Source: Enterobacter kobei | Lineage (GTDB): Bacteria; Pseudomonadota; Gammaproteobacteria; Enterobacterales; Enterobacteriaceae | Reading direction: 5' to 3' | Length of the DNA stretch: 64,000 bases | Assembly (NCBI RefSeq): GCF_018323985.1 | Contig: NZ_AP024590.1 | Location: forward strand, 3,906,001 to 3,970,000 | In this document: positions 1 through 8,518 of the stretch, piece after piece | Position numbering within the stretch: the stretch's first letter is position 1 | How the letters are laid out: each line of letters starts with the position of its first letter | Notes under the pieces: generated by a model | Seen by the model: only the letters and a program-made list of their open reading frames with translations | Told to the model about the DNA's origin: nothing | Databases searched by the model: none | Made by a program: the position numbers and the translations under genes

Positions 1-1932
1 ACGACGCCCCCACTCGGTGGCGGTGAGCAGCGTCGGTTTGCCGCCCATGAAGTACTGATAATAGGCATCATAGGCCAGTACGTTTTTCACATAACCGCGC
101 GTTTCCGAGAAAGGAATACTCTCGACAAAGGCAATGGCATCAATGCGTCCGCCGCTGTTGCCAAGCCAGGTGCGCACGCGACCAGGGCCTGCGTTGTAGG
201 CCGCCGATGCGAAGATACGGTTATTGCCAAACTGCTGATAGACGTACTGCAAATAGCTGGTGCCGATGTTGATATTGGTTTCCGGATCCAGCAACTGGCC
301 CGGCGAGCTGTAGCCCGGAATATTAAACATCTTCACCGTGTGCGTCGCGGTACCCGGCATGATCTGCATCAGGCCGGTAGCGCCGACCGGTGAGCGTACC
401 TTCGGGTTCCAGGCGCTTTCCTGACGCGAGATCGCCATGGCGTAGCTCTGGGGAATATCCTTGTCGCTGGTGTAACGCTCATAGAGATCTTTATACGCCA
501 GCGGGAAACGCTCCTCCAGCTGATCCCACAGCTTACCGGCGATGGTTGCCTGTACGCTCAGATCCCACCACTGACGGTCAAACGCATAGCGCGCCAGTTG
601 CGCCTGCTGTTGCGTGGTGCGGCTGGTGACCAGATTCGCCCACTCGCTGCGGGCAGTGTTATCCAGCCCCCAGTACATCAGCTCACGCACACGCGCCATT
701 TCCGGGCCTTGTACCAGCGCCGGATCGATGTTGCCCGGGGCTTTATCCACTTTCAGCGGATAGTCTTCCCCCAGACGCTGCGCCGCCACCATCGGGTAGA
801 AGCCGCGCGCCTGCATCAGGGAGCGCAGAATAGTATTCGCTTCGTCCTCGCGGCCACGCTCCAGCAGCAGATCCGCCTGCCAGTAGCGCCACTCGTCTTT
901 CTCTTTCGCCTCCATCGGCAGACGGGCCAGCCAGGTGTTCAGCCCGCGGCGATCCCCCTGCCCTAAGGCGATACGCACCCGGCGCTCCACCAGCGACGTG
1001 GACTGGGTGCGCATAATGGCATCGTCGCGCCAGCGCGCCTGTTCTTCGGTGACGTCGTTGCCCATCAGACGCCAGGCGATAATATCGCGCAGCGCCTGGG
1101 TTTGATCTTCATTAAGCTGCTGAGCCTGCACCAGCGATGGCAGCATCAGGCGCGCATTTTCCACATCCTGGCGCGCCACGCTGGCAAAGGCTTCTTCCGC
1201 CATCTGGCGGGTAAAATCGGTGGCCCCGGTGGTGCGGGCGAAAGTCAGCACGCTGTTGGGATCGTTTGCCAGCGTGATGATGGCAGTCGAAATGGTCTGG
1301 TACTCCGCAGGCATTTGATTTGCCAGCACCGTCACCAGTTGGGTATTCCCGGCTTTCATCGCCAGGCGAATACGTTCCAGATACGCGAGCGGATCCTGAG
1401 TGCCGGAGGCGCGCCAGGCACCAAACAGTTTGTCACAGGCGTTCGGCTGGCTTTTCCCGCTCAGCCACAGCTCTTTTGCCCCCTGCCAGGCGTCGCTCGC
1501 CTGACCGGTATTCCATTTGGCGTAGTAGTAGTTACATTGCGCTTCAGTGGTGCCCGGTTTTTGCGGGCTGAACGCCAGCAGGCCACGCCAGTCTTCACGC
1601 CGCGCCAGCTCGTTCACAAAGCGGTTTTGCAGGCTACGCGCGGGAGGCAGCGTCGGGTTTGACTGAATAAAATTGGTCACCTTGATCGCTGGCTGATTCA
1701 TGAGATCGTCGGCGATCTGACGGTATTCAAGGTAAGGGTAAAGGGGATAATCGGTGAGGGTCGGCATCAGCTGCGCCACCACGTCCATTTGTTTGTTATC
1801 CCACGCCTGCTTGATTTGCGCATAACGGTTACGCTGTTCATCCAGCGAATCGGCTCGTGCCGTATGCGTGATGGTCAGTAAACAACTGCCCACCACCAGC
1901 ATCTGCCAGGCGACGTGTTTAGCTTTCTGCAC
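1..1932 (-). CDS. slt: Soluble lytic murein transglycosylase (3' end just outside window)
   Basis: Periplasmic exolytic transglycosylase that cleaves the MurNAc-GlcNAc bond with formation of 1,6-anhydro-MurNAc during cell-wall turnover. It has an N-terminal signal peptide, a long helical U-domain rich in Arg/Ala, and a C-terminal lysozyme-like domain with the catalytic Glu in SRQESAWNPKV, followed by GLMQIMPGT. The reading frame runs off the left edge after TEWGRR, so only the last residue and stop are missing: 644 codons against 645 residues in E. coli. I chose the GTG at 1932 because an AGGA ribosome-binding site lies a few bases upstream and the protein then begins like E. coli Slt. An in-frame ATG at 1947 would add five residues but contains that ribosome-binding site. 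Confidence 0.95.
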   Translation of the reverse strand, partial: MQKAKHVAWQMLVVGSCLLTITHTARADSLDEQRNRYAQIKQAWDNKQMDVVAQLMPTLTDYPLYPYLEYRQIADDLMNQPAIKVTNFIQSNPTLPPARSLQNRFVNELARREDWRGLLAFSPQKPGTTEAQCNYYYAKWNTGQASDAWQGAKELWLSGKSQPNACDKLFGAWRASGTQDPLAYLERIRLAMKAGNTQLVTVLANQMPAEYQTISTAIITLANDPNSVLTFARTTGATDFTRQMAEEAFASVARQDVENARLMLPSLVQAQQLNEDQTQALRDIIAWRLMGNDVTEEQARWRDDAIMRTQSTSLVERRVRIALGQGDRRGLNTWLARLPMEAKEKDEWRYWQADLLLERGREDEANTILRSLMQARGFYPMVAAQRLGEDYPLKVDKAPGNIDPALVQGPEMARVRELMYWGLDNTARSEWANLVTSRTTQQQAQLARYAFDRQWWDLSVQATIAGKLWDQLEERFPLAYKDLYERYTSDKDIPQSYAMAISRQESAWNPKVRSPVGATGLMQIMPGTATHTVKMFNIPGYSSPGQLLDPETNINIGTSYLQYVYQQFGNNRIFASAAYNAGPGRVRTWLGNSGGRIDAIAFVESIPFSETRGYVKNVLAYDAYYQYFMGGKPTLLTATEWGRR

Positions 1933-2151
1933 AGGCTTTTTCCTCATATAAATAAAACGCTTCGCCGCATCATGCGCTCGAATACTTTATGCTAACCAGG
2001 CATCCCCTATCGCGCCACGCCCTGAACACTTTTTTACCATTTCGGCGCGATTTAACACTCTCGCCCGGGCCTGCTGGGATTGCGCAGTGAAAACGGCTAC
2101 ACTGCGCAGTTAAAGACCATTCACATCCCGATAAAAGAGGCGAAGTCCAAC

Positions 2152-3819
2152 GTGGCTCAATTCGTTTATACCATGCATCGTGTCGGCAAAGTGGTTCCGC
2201 CGAAACGTCATATCCTGAAAAATATCTCGCTGAGTTTCTTCCCTGGCGCAAAAATTGGCGTCCTGGGCCTCAACGGTGCCGGTAAGTCCACCCTGCTGCG
2301 CATTATGGCCGGCATCGATACAGACATCGAAGGTGAAGCCCGTCCGCAGCCTGGCCTGAAAATTGGTTATCTGCCGCAGGAGCCGAAACTCAACCCTGAA
2401 CATACCGTGCGTGAGTCCGTTGAAGAAGCGGTTGCCGACGTGGTTAACGCGCTGAAAGGCCTGGACGAGGTGTACGCGAAGTACGCCGAGCCGGATGCTG
2501 ACTTTGACAAGCTGGCGGCGCAACAGGGCAAATACGAAGAAATTATCCAGGCGCACGACGGTCACAACCTGAACGTGCAGCTGGAGCGCGCCGCCGATGC
2601 GCTGCGTCTGCCGGACTGGGATGCCAAAATCGAAAAACTGTCCGGTGGTGAACGCCGCCGCGTCGCGCTGTGCCGTCTGCTGCTGGAAAAGCCGGACATG
2701 CTGCTGCTCGACGAACCGACGAACCACCTGGATGCGGAATCCGTCGCCTGGCTGGAACGCTTCCTGCACGATTTCGAAGGCACCGTGGTGGCGATCACCC
2801 ACGACCGTTACTTCCTCGATAACGTCGCCGGCTGGATCCTTGAACTTGACCGCGGTGAAGGTATTCCGTGGGAAGGTAACTACTCCTCCTGGCTTGAGCA
2901 GAAAGATCAGCGTCTGGCGCAGGAAGCCTCTCAGGAAGCGGCCCGCCGTAAATCCATTGAGAAAGAGCTGGAGTGGGTGCGTCAGGGCGCGAAAGGCCGT
3001 CAGTCGAAAGGTAAGGCGCGTCTGGCACGTTTTGAAGAGCTTAACAACACCGAATACCAGAAACGTAACGAAACCAACGAACTCTTTATTCCACCTGGAC
3101 CGCGTCTGGGCGATAAAGTCGTTGAAGTCACCAATCTGAGCAAATCCTATGGCGATCGCCAGCTGATCGACGGCCTGACCTTCTCCGTGCCGAAAGGCGC
3201 GATTGTCGGCATCATCGGTCCGAACGGCGCGGGTAAATCCACGCTGTTCCGCATGTTGTCCGGTGAAGAACAGCCAGACAGCGGCACCATCGAGCTGGGT
3301 GAAACCGTGAAGCTGGCGTCCGTTGACCAGTTCCGTGACGCGATGGATAACAGCAAAACCGTGTGGGAAGAAGTGTCCGGCGGGCTGGATATCATGCGTA
3401 TCGGCAACACCGAGATGCCAAGCCGTGCCTACGTTGGCCGCTTTAACTTTAAAGGGGTTGATCAGGGTAAACGCGTGGGCGAGCTGTCCGGCGGTGAGCG
3501 TGGTCGTCTGCACCTGGCGAAGCTGTTGCAGGTTGGCGGCAACATGCTGCTGCTTGATGAACCGACTAACGACCTGGATATCGAAACCCTGCGCGCGCTG
3601 GAAAACGCCCTGCTGGAGTTCCCGGGTTGCGCGATGGTGATCTCGCACGACCGCTGGTTCCTTGACCGCATCGCCACCCACATTCTGGATTACCAGGATG
3701 AAGGCAAAGTGGAATTCTTCGAGGGTAACTTTACCGAATACGAAGAGTACAAGAAACGCACGCTGGGCGCGGACGCGCTGGAGCCGAAGCGTATCAAGTA
3801 CAAACGTATTTCGAAGTAA
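2152..3819 (+). CDS. ettA: Energy-dependent translational throttle protein EttA (ABC-F)
   Basis: ABC-F ATPase that binds the ribosomal E site and gates entry into elongation according to ATP/ADP level. It has two ABC domains: the first Walker A is GLNGAGKS at residues 39-46, the second GPNGAGKS, each with an LSGGE signature and an LLLDEPTN Walker B. The Arg/Lys-rich linker (P-site tRNA interaction motif) between them is intact. The GTG at 2152 gives 555 residues, the E. coli length; upstream in-frame codons do not match the family, and a GAGG lies ahead of the GTG. It is divergent from slt and convergent with nadR. It is cytoplasmic and has no membrane domain despite the ABC fold. Confidence 0.96.
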   Translation: MAQFVYTMHRVGKVVPPKRHILKNISLSFFPGAKIGVLGLNGAGKSTLLRIMAGIDTDIEGEARPQPGLKIGYLPQEPKLNPEHTVRESVEEAVADVVNALKGLDEVYAKYAEPDADFDKLAAQQGKYEEIIQAHDGHNLNVQLERAADALRLPDWDAKIEKLSGGERRRVALCRLLLEKPDMLLLDEPTNHLDAESVAWLERFLHDFEGTVVAITHDRYFLDNVAGWILELDRGEGIPWEGNYSSWLEQKDQRLAQEASQEAARRKSIEKELEWVRQGAKGRQSKGKARLARFEELNNTEYQKRNETNELFIPPGPRLGDKVVEVTNLSKSYGDRQLIDGLTFSVPKGAIVGIIGPNGAGKSTLFRMLSGEEQPDSGTIELGETVKLASVDQFRDAMDNSKTVWEEVSGGLDIMRIGNTEMPSRAYVGRFNFKGVDQGKRVGELSGGERGRLHLAKLLQVGGNMLLLDEPTNDLDIETLRALENALLEFPGCAMVISHDRWFLDRIATHILDYQDEGKVEFFEGNFTEYEEYKKRTLGADALEPKRIKYKRISK

Positions 3820-3829
3820 TGCTCTCTTT

Positions 3830-3926
3830 CCCCCTCACCCCGACCCTCTCCCGGGGGAGAGGGGGATGAAAGTCCGTGCTCGATCTCTCCCCTCTCCCTT
3901 CGGGAGAGGGTTAGGGTGAGGGCATT
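3830..3926. repeat. Long inverted repeat between convergent ettA and nadR
   Basis: The left arm has cccctcaccc and ccctctcccggggg; the right arm has ctctcccttcgggagaggg and ttagggtgaggg. The arms are near-complementary and enclose two internal hairpins. The right edge ends in a T-run (gcatttttta), so the element could also terminate ettA transcription. It resembles the CCCTCTCCC-type intergenic palindromes dispersed in many gammaproteobacterial genomes and is unlike the REP/BIME units elsewhere in this window. Confidence 0.7.
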
Positions 3927-3928
3927 TT

Positions 3929-5161
3929 TTAGCCCTGCTCGCCCATCAGCTTCTTCACCAGATCCACACAGCGCAGGAAACGCGCGTCGTAATCCGCCTC
4001 TTCCACATGCACAAAGTCGATATTGTTTTGCTTCAGCAGTGACACCAGCAATGCCTGGAACTCTTTTCTGTCCACCGAGCTACCGAGGCTGCGAAGACCA
4101 TCCGAGACCCACGGCGTATTGTTTTCCAGCAGGATCACCAGGTCAAAACGGTACTCGTCGATCAACGCCTGCACAAACGGATGCTCACGCCCTTCGTACT
4201 TTTTACAGAACGCCTGAGTGCTGACAAAGTCCGTATCCACAAAGGCCACTTTGTTCGCATATTTGACTGCGAAATCAATGTACTGCGCGTGGCCCAGCGC
4301 GATCTTGTCATAGTCCGAATACTGCAACGCCATCTCGTCGCCGCCCAGATGCGAAAAGACATAATCGCGGCCATATTCCCAGGCGCTGGTGGTGTTAAAG
4401 ATGTTGGCGAGCTTGTTGATGAGCGTCGATTTACCGCTCGACTCGCCACCAAGAATGGCGACGGTACGCACAAAGAAGGGTTTTACTTCCGTCGGGATGT
4501 AATCCCAGTAGCGGAACGGGTTCTCACGGATCTGCGCGCCGCTGATGTTCATAAAGGTACGTTCAGGATCGATCAGCACCGTCTCCGTTCCCAGATGCTC
4601 CAGATACTGCGGCGCATCCAGCGCTTCGGAGGTGTAAATACGGTTCGGCTCGATGCCCTTCTCTTCCATAAAGGCTTTCATGCCCCGGCTCCACACGTCC
4701 CAGCCGTGCGGATACGGCTCCATGCCCTCTTCATTGAAGGCATGAATATGAATGTTCTTCTGGTATTTGAAGGTCTGCAACAGCCAGCGCAGGCGATCCG
4801 GCACGGTCGGCTGCTGTGACATCGCGCTGTCTTCAAACAGGGCGCGGTCGCGGGTGTCGTCATAGCCCATGATGATGTGCAGTTCGTCCACCTGACTACA
4901 GGCGCGCTGGATCAGATAGATATGCCCGGTATGCAACGGGTAAAACTTGCCGAACACCACGCCGACGGTTTTGCGACGGCGCGGAAATTCCAGTCCTAAA
5001 AAGCGGTGCAGCGCTTCGAGTTTTTGCGCGCTGGGGCTTTTGATTTTGGCATTGAGCAACTGGCTGAGGTAGCCCTTGGTCATGCCGCTGGCATCCGCCA
5101 CCTGCTGCAAGGTGCAGCCTTTCTGGCGGATCGCGGTCTTCAGATAATCAAATGACGACAT
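3929..5161 (-). CDS. nadR: Trifunctional NAD regulator: repressor / NMN adenylyltransferase / ribosylnicotinamide kinase
   Basis: Represses NAD biosynthesis genes and contributes to nicotinamide riboside salvage through its kinase domain. The N-terminal helix-turn-helix (roughly residues 10-60, with LQQVADASGMTKGYLSQ) is followed by a nucleotidyltransferase domain starting GVVFGKFYPLHTGH and a C-terminal kinase with the P-loop GGESSGKST. The ATG at 5161 gives 410 residues, the E. coli length, with GGAGG just upstream; the in-frame ATG at 5176 lacks support. It lies downstream of serB and radA on the same strand with a 45-bp gap from radA, as in E. coli. No domain is degraded. Confidence 0.96.
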   Translation of the reverse strand: MSSFDYLKTAIRQKGCTLQQVADASGMTKGYLSQLLNAKIKSPSAQKLEALHRFLGLEFPRRRKTVGVVFGKFYPLHTGHIYLIQRACSQVDELHIIMGYDDTRDRALFEDSAMSQQPTVPDRLRWLLQTFKYQKNIHIHAFNEEGMEPYPHGWDVWSRGMKAFMEEKGIEPNRIYTSEALDAPQYLEHLGTETVLIDPERTFMNISGAQIRENPFRYWDYIPTEVKPFFVRTVAILGGESSGKSTLINKLANIFNTTSAWEYGRDYVFSHLGGDEMALQYSDYDKIALGHAQYIDFAVKYANKVAFVDTDFVSTQAFCKKYEGREHPFVQALIDEYRFDLVILLENNTPWVSDGLRSLGSSVDRKEFQALLVSLLKQNNIDFVHVEEADYDARFLRCVDLVKKLMGEQG

Positions 5162-5206
5162 AGGTGCCTCCTGCATCAGTGCGGTTTATTTCCGCTTAAT
5201 AGATCA

Positions 5207-6589
5207 TTATAAGTCGTCAAAAACAGATAGCGCATCAGAAAGCTTCTTGACACCAAAGACTTGCATCCCCTCCGGCGGCTTTTTCGGCACGTTTGCCGCA
5301 GGCACGATGGCGCGTTTGAAGCCGTGCTTGGCGGCCTCCGAGATACGCTCCTGGCCGCTGGGCACCGGGCGGATTTCGCCCGCCAGCCCCACTTCACCGA
5401 ATACCACCAGATCGTCCGGCAGCGGGCGGTCGCGCAGGCTGGAGACCATCGCCAGCAGCAGCGCCAGGTCCGCGCTGGTTTCCGTCACTTTTACGCCGCC
5501 GACCACATTGACGAACACGTCCTGATCCGACATTTGCAGACCGCCATGACGGTGCAGCACCGCCAGCAAAATCGCCAGTCGGTTTTGCTCAAGCCCGACC
5601 GCCACGCGGCGCGGGTTAGCCATCATCGAGTGATCCACCAGCGCCTGAATTTCGACCAGCAGCGGACGCGTGCCTTCCCATACCACCATCACCGAACTGC
5701 CAGCGGTGACTTCATCGCCGCGGCTTAAGAAGATAGCGGACGGGTTGCTGACTTCGCGCAGGCCCTGCTCGGTCATGGCGAACACGCCGAGTTCGTTGAC
5801 CGCGCCGAAGCGGTTTTTATGGCTGCGCAGCGTGCGGAAGCGGGAGTCGGCATCGCCGTCCAGCAGTACCGAACAGTCGATACAGTGCTCCAGCACTTTT
5901 GGCCCGGCCAGCGAGCCGTCTTTGGTGACGTGGCCGACCATGACAATCGCCACACCGCGCGTTTTGGCGTAGCGCGTCAGATAGGCCGCCGCCTCGCGCA
6001 CCTGCGCCACGCTGCCGGGCGATGACTGAATATCCGCCATGTGCATCACCTGGATGGAGTCGATCACCATCAGCTTCGGCTGCTCTTCATCGGCGATGGT
6101 GCAGATTTCTTCAATGCTGGTTTCAGACAGCATATTCAGATTCGCCGTCGGCAGACCCAGACGGTGCGCGCGCATCGCCACCTGTTGCAGTGACTCTTCC
6201 CCGGTGACGTACAGGGTTTTCATCTGCTCGCCCAGCTTGCACAGGGTTTGCAGCAGCAGCGTGGACTTGCCCGCGCCAGGATTACCGCCAATGAGGATCG
6301 CACTGCCCGGCACGACGCCGCCGCCCAGCACGCGGTCAAACTCTTTAAAGCCGGTGGAAAAGCGCGGCAACGCCTCAAGGCTGATGTCGGAAAGCTTCTG
6401 CACCTTAGAAGCGCCTGCGTTACCGGCATAGCCGCTCAGGCGTTCGTTACGGGCAACCACGGGCGATGCCGCCACACGCACTTCGGTAATGGTATTCCAC
6501 GCCTGACAGGCGCTGCACTGCCCCTGCCAGCGCGGATAATCGGCACCACATTCATTACATACAAATGCGCGTTTCGGAGCTTTTGCCAC
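5207..6589 (-). CDS. radA: DNA repair protein RadA
   Basis: RecA-like ATPase that promotes branch migration of recombination intermediates. It has an N-terminal C4 zinc finger (CNECG...CSAC), a RecA-type core with Walker A GGNPGAGKST, the RadA-specific KNRFG motif, and a C-terminal Lon-protease-like domain (roughly residues 280-460) without the proteolytic Ser/Lys dyad. It is 460 residues long, as in E. coli. It follows serB by 10 bp, so the two are probably cotranscribed (serB-radA-nadR order). Confidence 0.96.
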   Translation of the reverse strand: MAKAPKRAFVCNECGADYPRWQGQCSACQAWNTITEVRVAASPVVARNERLSGYAGNAGASKVQKLSDISLEALPRFSTGFKEFDRVLGGGVVPGSAILIGGNPGAGKSTLLLQTLCKLGEQMKTLYVTGEESLQQVAMRAHRLGLPTANLNMLSETSIEEICTIADEEQPKLMVIDSIQVMHMADIQSSPGSVAQVREAAAYLTRYAKTRGVAIVMVGHVTKDGSLAGPKVLEHCIDCSVLLDGDADSRFRTLRSHKNRFGAVNELGVFAMTEQGLREVSNPSAIFLSRGDEVTAGSSVMVVWEGTRPLLVEIQALVDHSMMANPRRVAVGLEQNRLAILLAVLHRHGGLQMSDQDVFVNVVGGVKVTETSADLALLLAMVSSLRDRPLPDDLVVFGEVGLAGEIRPVPSGQERISEAAKHGFKRAIVPAANVPKKPPEGMQVFGVKKLSDALSVFDDL

Positions 6590-6599
6590 GTTTACCTCG

Positions 6600-7571
6600 T
6601 TATTTCTGATTCATGCTGCCCGACAGGATGCAAAACACGCCCATCAGATCAGCGTGACGGATCGTCACTTCTGTCTTTTCGTTCACCTTTGGCTTGGCAT
6701 GATAGGCAATGCCCAGCCCTGCCGCTTTAATCATCGGCAGATCGTTGGCACCGTCACCAATCGCCACGGTCTGCTCAAAGGGAACTTCATATTTTTCCGC
6801 CAGACGTTTCAGCGTTTTCGCTTTGTACTGCGCATCCACGATGTCGCCCAGCACATGGCCGGTGAGCTTGCCGTCCATGATTTCCAGTTCGTTGGCCACC
6901 ACCGCCGTCAGGTGCAACTTCTCGCGCAGGTAATCGGCGAAGAAGGTGAAGCCGCCGGAGGCAATGGCAACTTTCCAGCCCAGCGCTTCCAGCTTCAGCA
7001 CCAGCTGCGTCAGGCCCGGCATCAGCGGTAAGTCATCGCGTACCTGCCGCAGGATTGTGGCGTCGGCCCCTTTTAAGGTGGCGACACGGCTGCGCAGGCT
7101 TTCGGTGAAATCCAGCTCGCCGCGCATGGCGCGTTCGGTGACTTCCGCCACCATTTCGCCGGTGCCCGCCAGTTTGGCGATCTCATCAATGCATTCGATC
7201 TGGATGGCGGTGGAGTCCATGTCCATCACCAGTAATCCTGGCGTTTTCAGGTGCGGGATCTTGCCGAGCGGCGCCACGTCCAGACCGGCATCGTGCGCCA
7301 GGCGCGTGGCGCGCGGCGTCAGCGAGCCTGCCAGGCGGATCACCTGGTACTCATCCACGCACCAGGAGGCGACAATTACCATTGCCGCACCCAGTTTGCG
7401 CTGATACTCCGTCAGACGCATTTTATTCAGATCGCGACCGTATAGCAGCCAGCCGCTGCGACCAGCATGATAATCCAGCGGCATGACCTCATCGCCACTT
7501 AACGAGAGCGGCAATCCAGGCCACTGAGAAACCTCTTCAGGCAGATCGCACCAGGTCAGACTGTTAAGCAT
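6600..7571 (-). CDS. serB: Phosphoserine phosphatase
   Basis: Catalyses the last step of L-serine synthesis, O-phosphoserine to serine. HAD-superfamily motif I is DMDST with the nucleophile Asp117 and general acid Asp119; motif II is in IASGGFTFF and motif IV in GDGANDLPM. An ACT-like regulatory segment precedes the catalytic domain. The length of 323 residues matches E. coli (322). In E. coli the neighbour on the 5' side is divergent smp; here a 5.2-kb insertion separates them. It heads the serB-radA group. Confidence 0.96.
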   Translation of the reverse strand: MLNSLTWCDLPEEVSQWPGLPLSLSGDEVMPLDYHAGRSGWLLYGRDLNKMRLTEYQRKLGAAMVIVASWCVDEYQVIRLAGSLTPRATRLAHDAGLDVAPLGKIPHLKTPGLLVMDMDSTAIQIECIDEIAKLAGTGEMVAEVTERAMRGELDFTESLRSRVATLKGADATILRQVRDDLPLMPGLTQLVLKLEALGWKVAIASGGFTFFADYLREKLHLTAVVANELEIMDGKLTGHVLGDIVDAQYKAKTLKRLAEKYEVPFEQTVAIGDGANDLPMIKAAGLGIAYHAKPKVNEKTEVTIRHADLMGVFCILSGSMNQK

Positions 7572-7729
7572 TAAAGCTCCTGTTTACACGTTCGCGTCGG
7601 AAATTGTCCGGATGAAAATAACGCATGAGGCTACCCTGTAACCATCGCTTCTGGCAACAGCTTCATGTGGAATTGTGCAGTGCTGCCGGGCCTGGAAAGA
7701 GAGCACCCGGCAGGACGTTTACCGTTACG

Positions 7730-8182
7730 CTACGCTTCCAGTGCTTGCACGCCCGCCTGCGTTCGCATCCAGCGCGGGGCTTTCATGATGTCCGTGAAAT
7801 ACCACACCAGTTCACAGAGCAGCCCGGTGAGGGTTTTTTCCATGTCCGGGGGCAGCGACTGGCTGTTGAGCAGGCGCGTTAACGCCAGACAGTAATCACA
7901 TAACAGGTCAGATTCCGGTTCGAAACGGGGTATTTCCGCAGGCGGCGTATCCACCGTAAGCGCCGCAACCAGATGCGGCGGTATCACCTCATTCAGCGTG
8001 GGCTGGAGCAGCATCAGGCAGGCATTGAGCCGTCCGCACATGGCGAGGCGCAGCGCCGGATCGTCGCTTTCAATCAGCGCTTCGGCGAAGTGCTCGCAGT
8101 GATCCGCCAGCAGGGTGAAATCGGTGTCGGCAGTAAAAGGAACGGTAAGTAACGGGTGAGTCTGGTTGAGGGTAGTAGCCAT
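7730..8182 (-). CDS. Unrecognised 150-aa protein behind a P4-immunity-like leader
   Basis: I do not recognise the family. The protein is acidic and mostly helical, with two Cys-containing segments (about residues 45-60 and 90-100), no signal peptide and no membrane span. The ATG at 8182 has a strong ribosome-binding site (GGAGG at 8190-8194). The leader upstream carries an A-B-A pattern of complementary segments, and one copy overlaps that ribosome-binding site. This is the arrangement of the P4-type satellite immunity region, where the first translated gene follows seqC, so I infer that this is a leftover prophage/satellite gene. No integrase, primase or attachment site is visible nearby. 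Confidence 0.6.
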   Translation of the reverse strand: MATTLNQTHPLLTVPFTADTDFTLLADHCEHFAEALIESDDPALRLAMCGRLNACLMLLQPTLNEVIPPHLVAALTVDTPPAEIPRFEPESDLLCDYCLALTRLLNSQSLPPDMEKTLTGLLCELVWYFTDIMKAPRWMRTQAGVQALEA

Positions 8183-8518
8183 AAGGCAGCCTCCGATAAG
8201 TGTTTTTTATACCACCACCCAAGAGACCAATCTTGAGGTGGCGGACCTGACGGAGTTGGTCTTACCGGCCTTATCGGACACCGGCGCATCTTGCGATGCC
8301 CCCGCCCGGCCCACCATTGAGGTGTAGCAAAGCGAACGATACATAAAGCATATATCGCCGATAAGACTAACCAGGAGACCAATCCCGGCACCTGATTTTG
8401 CAGGTGCGGGAAGATGCTACTGCCGGAGTCGATCAACGGCAAGCGGATTTAGCGGTACGGTTTGCGTAGCGGCTCGCAAAGGTGGTTAAAAGAGGAAGCT
8501 GAGATTATCGCGCGGGCT
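8183..8518. other. Gene-free 336-bp gap: leader region and budR 3' flank
   Basis: This gap between the 150-aa gene and budR holds the immunity-like RNA leader (8190-8400). The rest, 8401-8518, should contain the promoter of that leader, reading leftward; I could not assign clear -35 and -10 boxes. An open frame at 8074-8442 on the minus strand crosses the RNA structure and looks non-coding. Confidence 0.5.
8190..8400 (-). ncRNA. Possible P4/C4-type antisense immunity RNA leader
   Basis: Read on the minus strand, the segment contains TTGGTCTC and CTTATCGG at its 5' end (8358-8382), their complements AAGACCAA (8256-8263) and CCGATAAG (8270-8277) in the middle, and both again at the 3' end (TTGGTCTC at 8223-8230, CTTATCGG at 8193-8200). 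The last copy overlaps the ribosome-binding site of the 150-aa gene. A GNRA-capped hairpin (gcatc-ttgc-gatgc at 8286-8299 on the plus strand) and a second hairpin near 8388-8407 frame the middle part. One central sequence able to pair with either flanking copy is the logic of the P4 seqB/seqA/seqC immunity system and of C4 RNA. No sequence match was tested. Confidence 0.5.

Noticed and set aside
2110..3681. Long minus-strand reading frame (523 codons) opposite ettA
   Set aside because: It is the antisense shadow of a strongly conserved gene; the translation has no family resemblance and no ribosome-binding site.
8074..8442. 122-codon minus-strand frame across the immunity-like leader
   Set aside because: It reads through paired RNA segments and out of frame into the 150-aa gene; not a credible protein.
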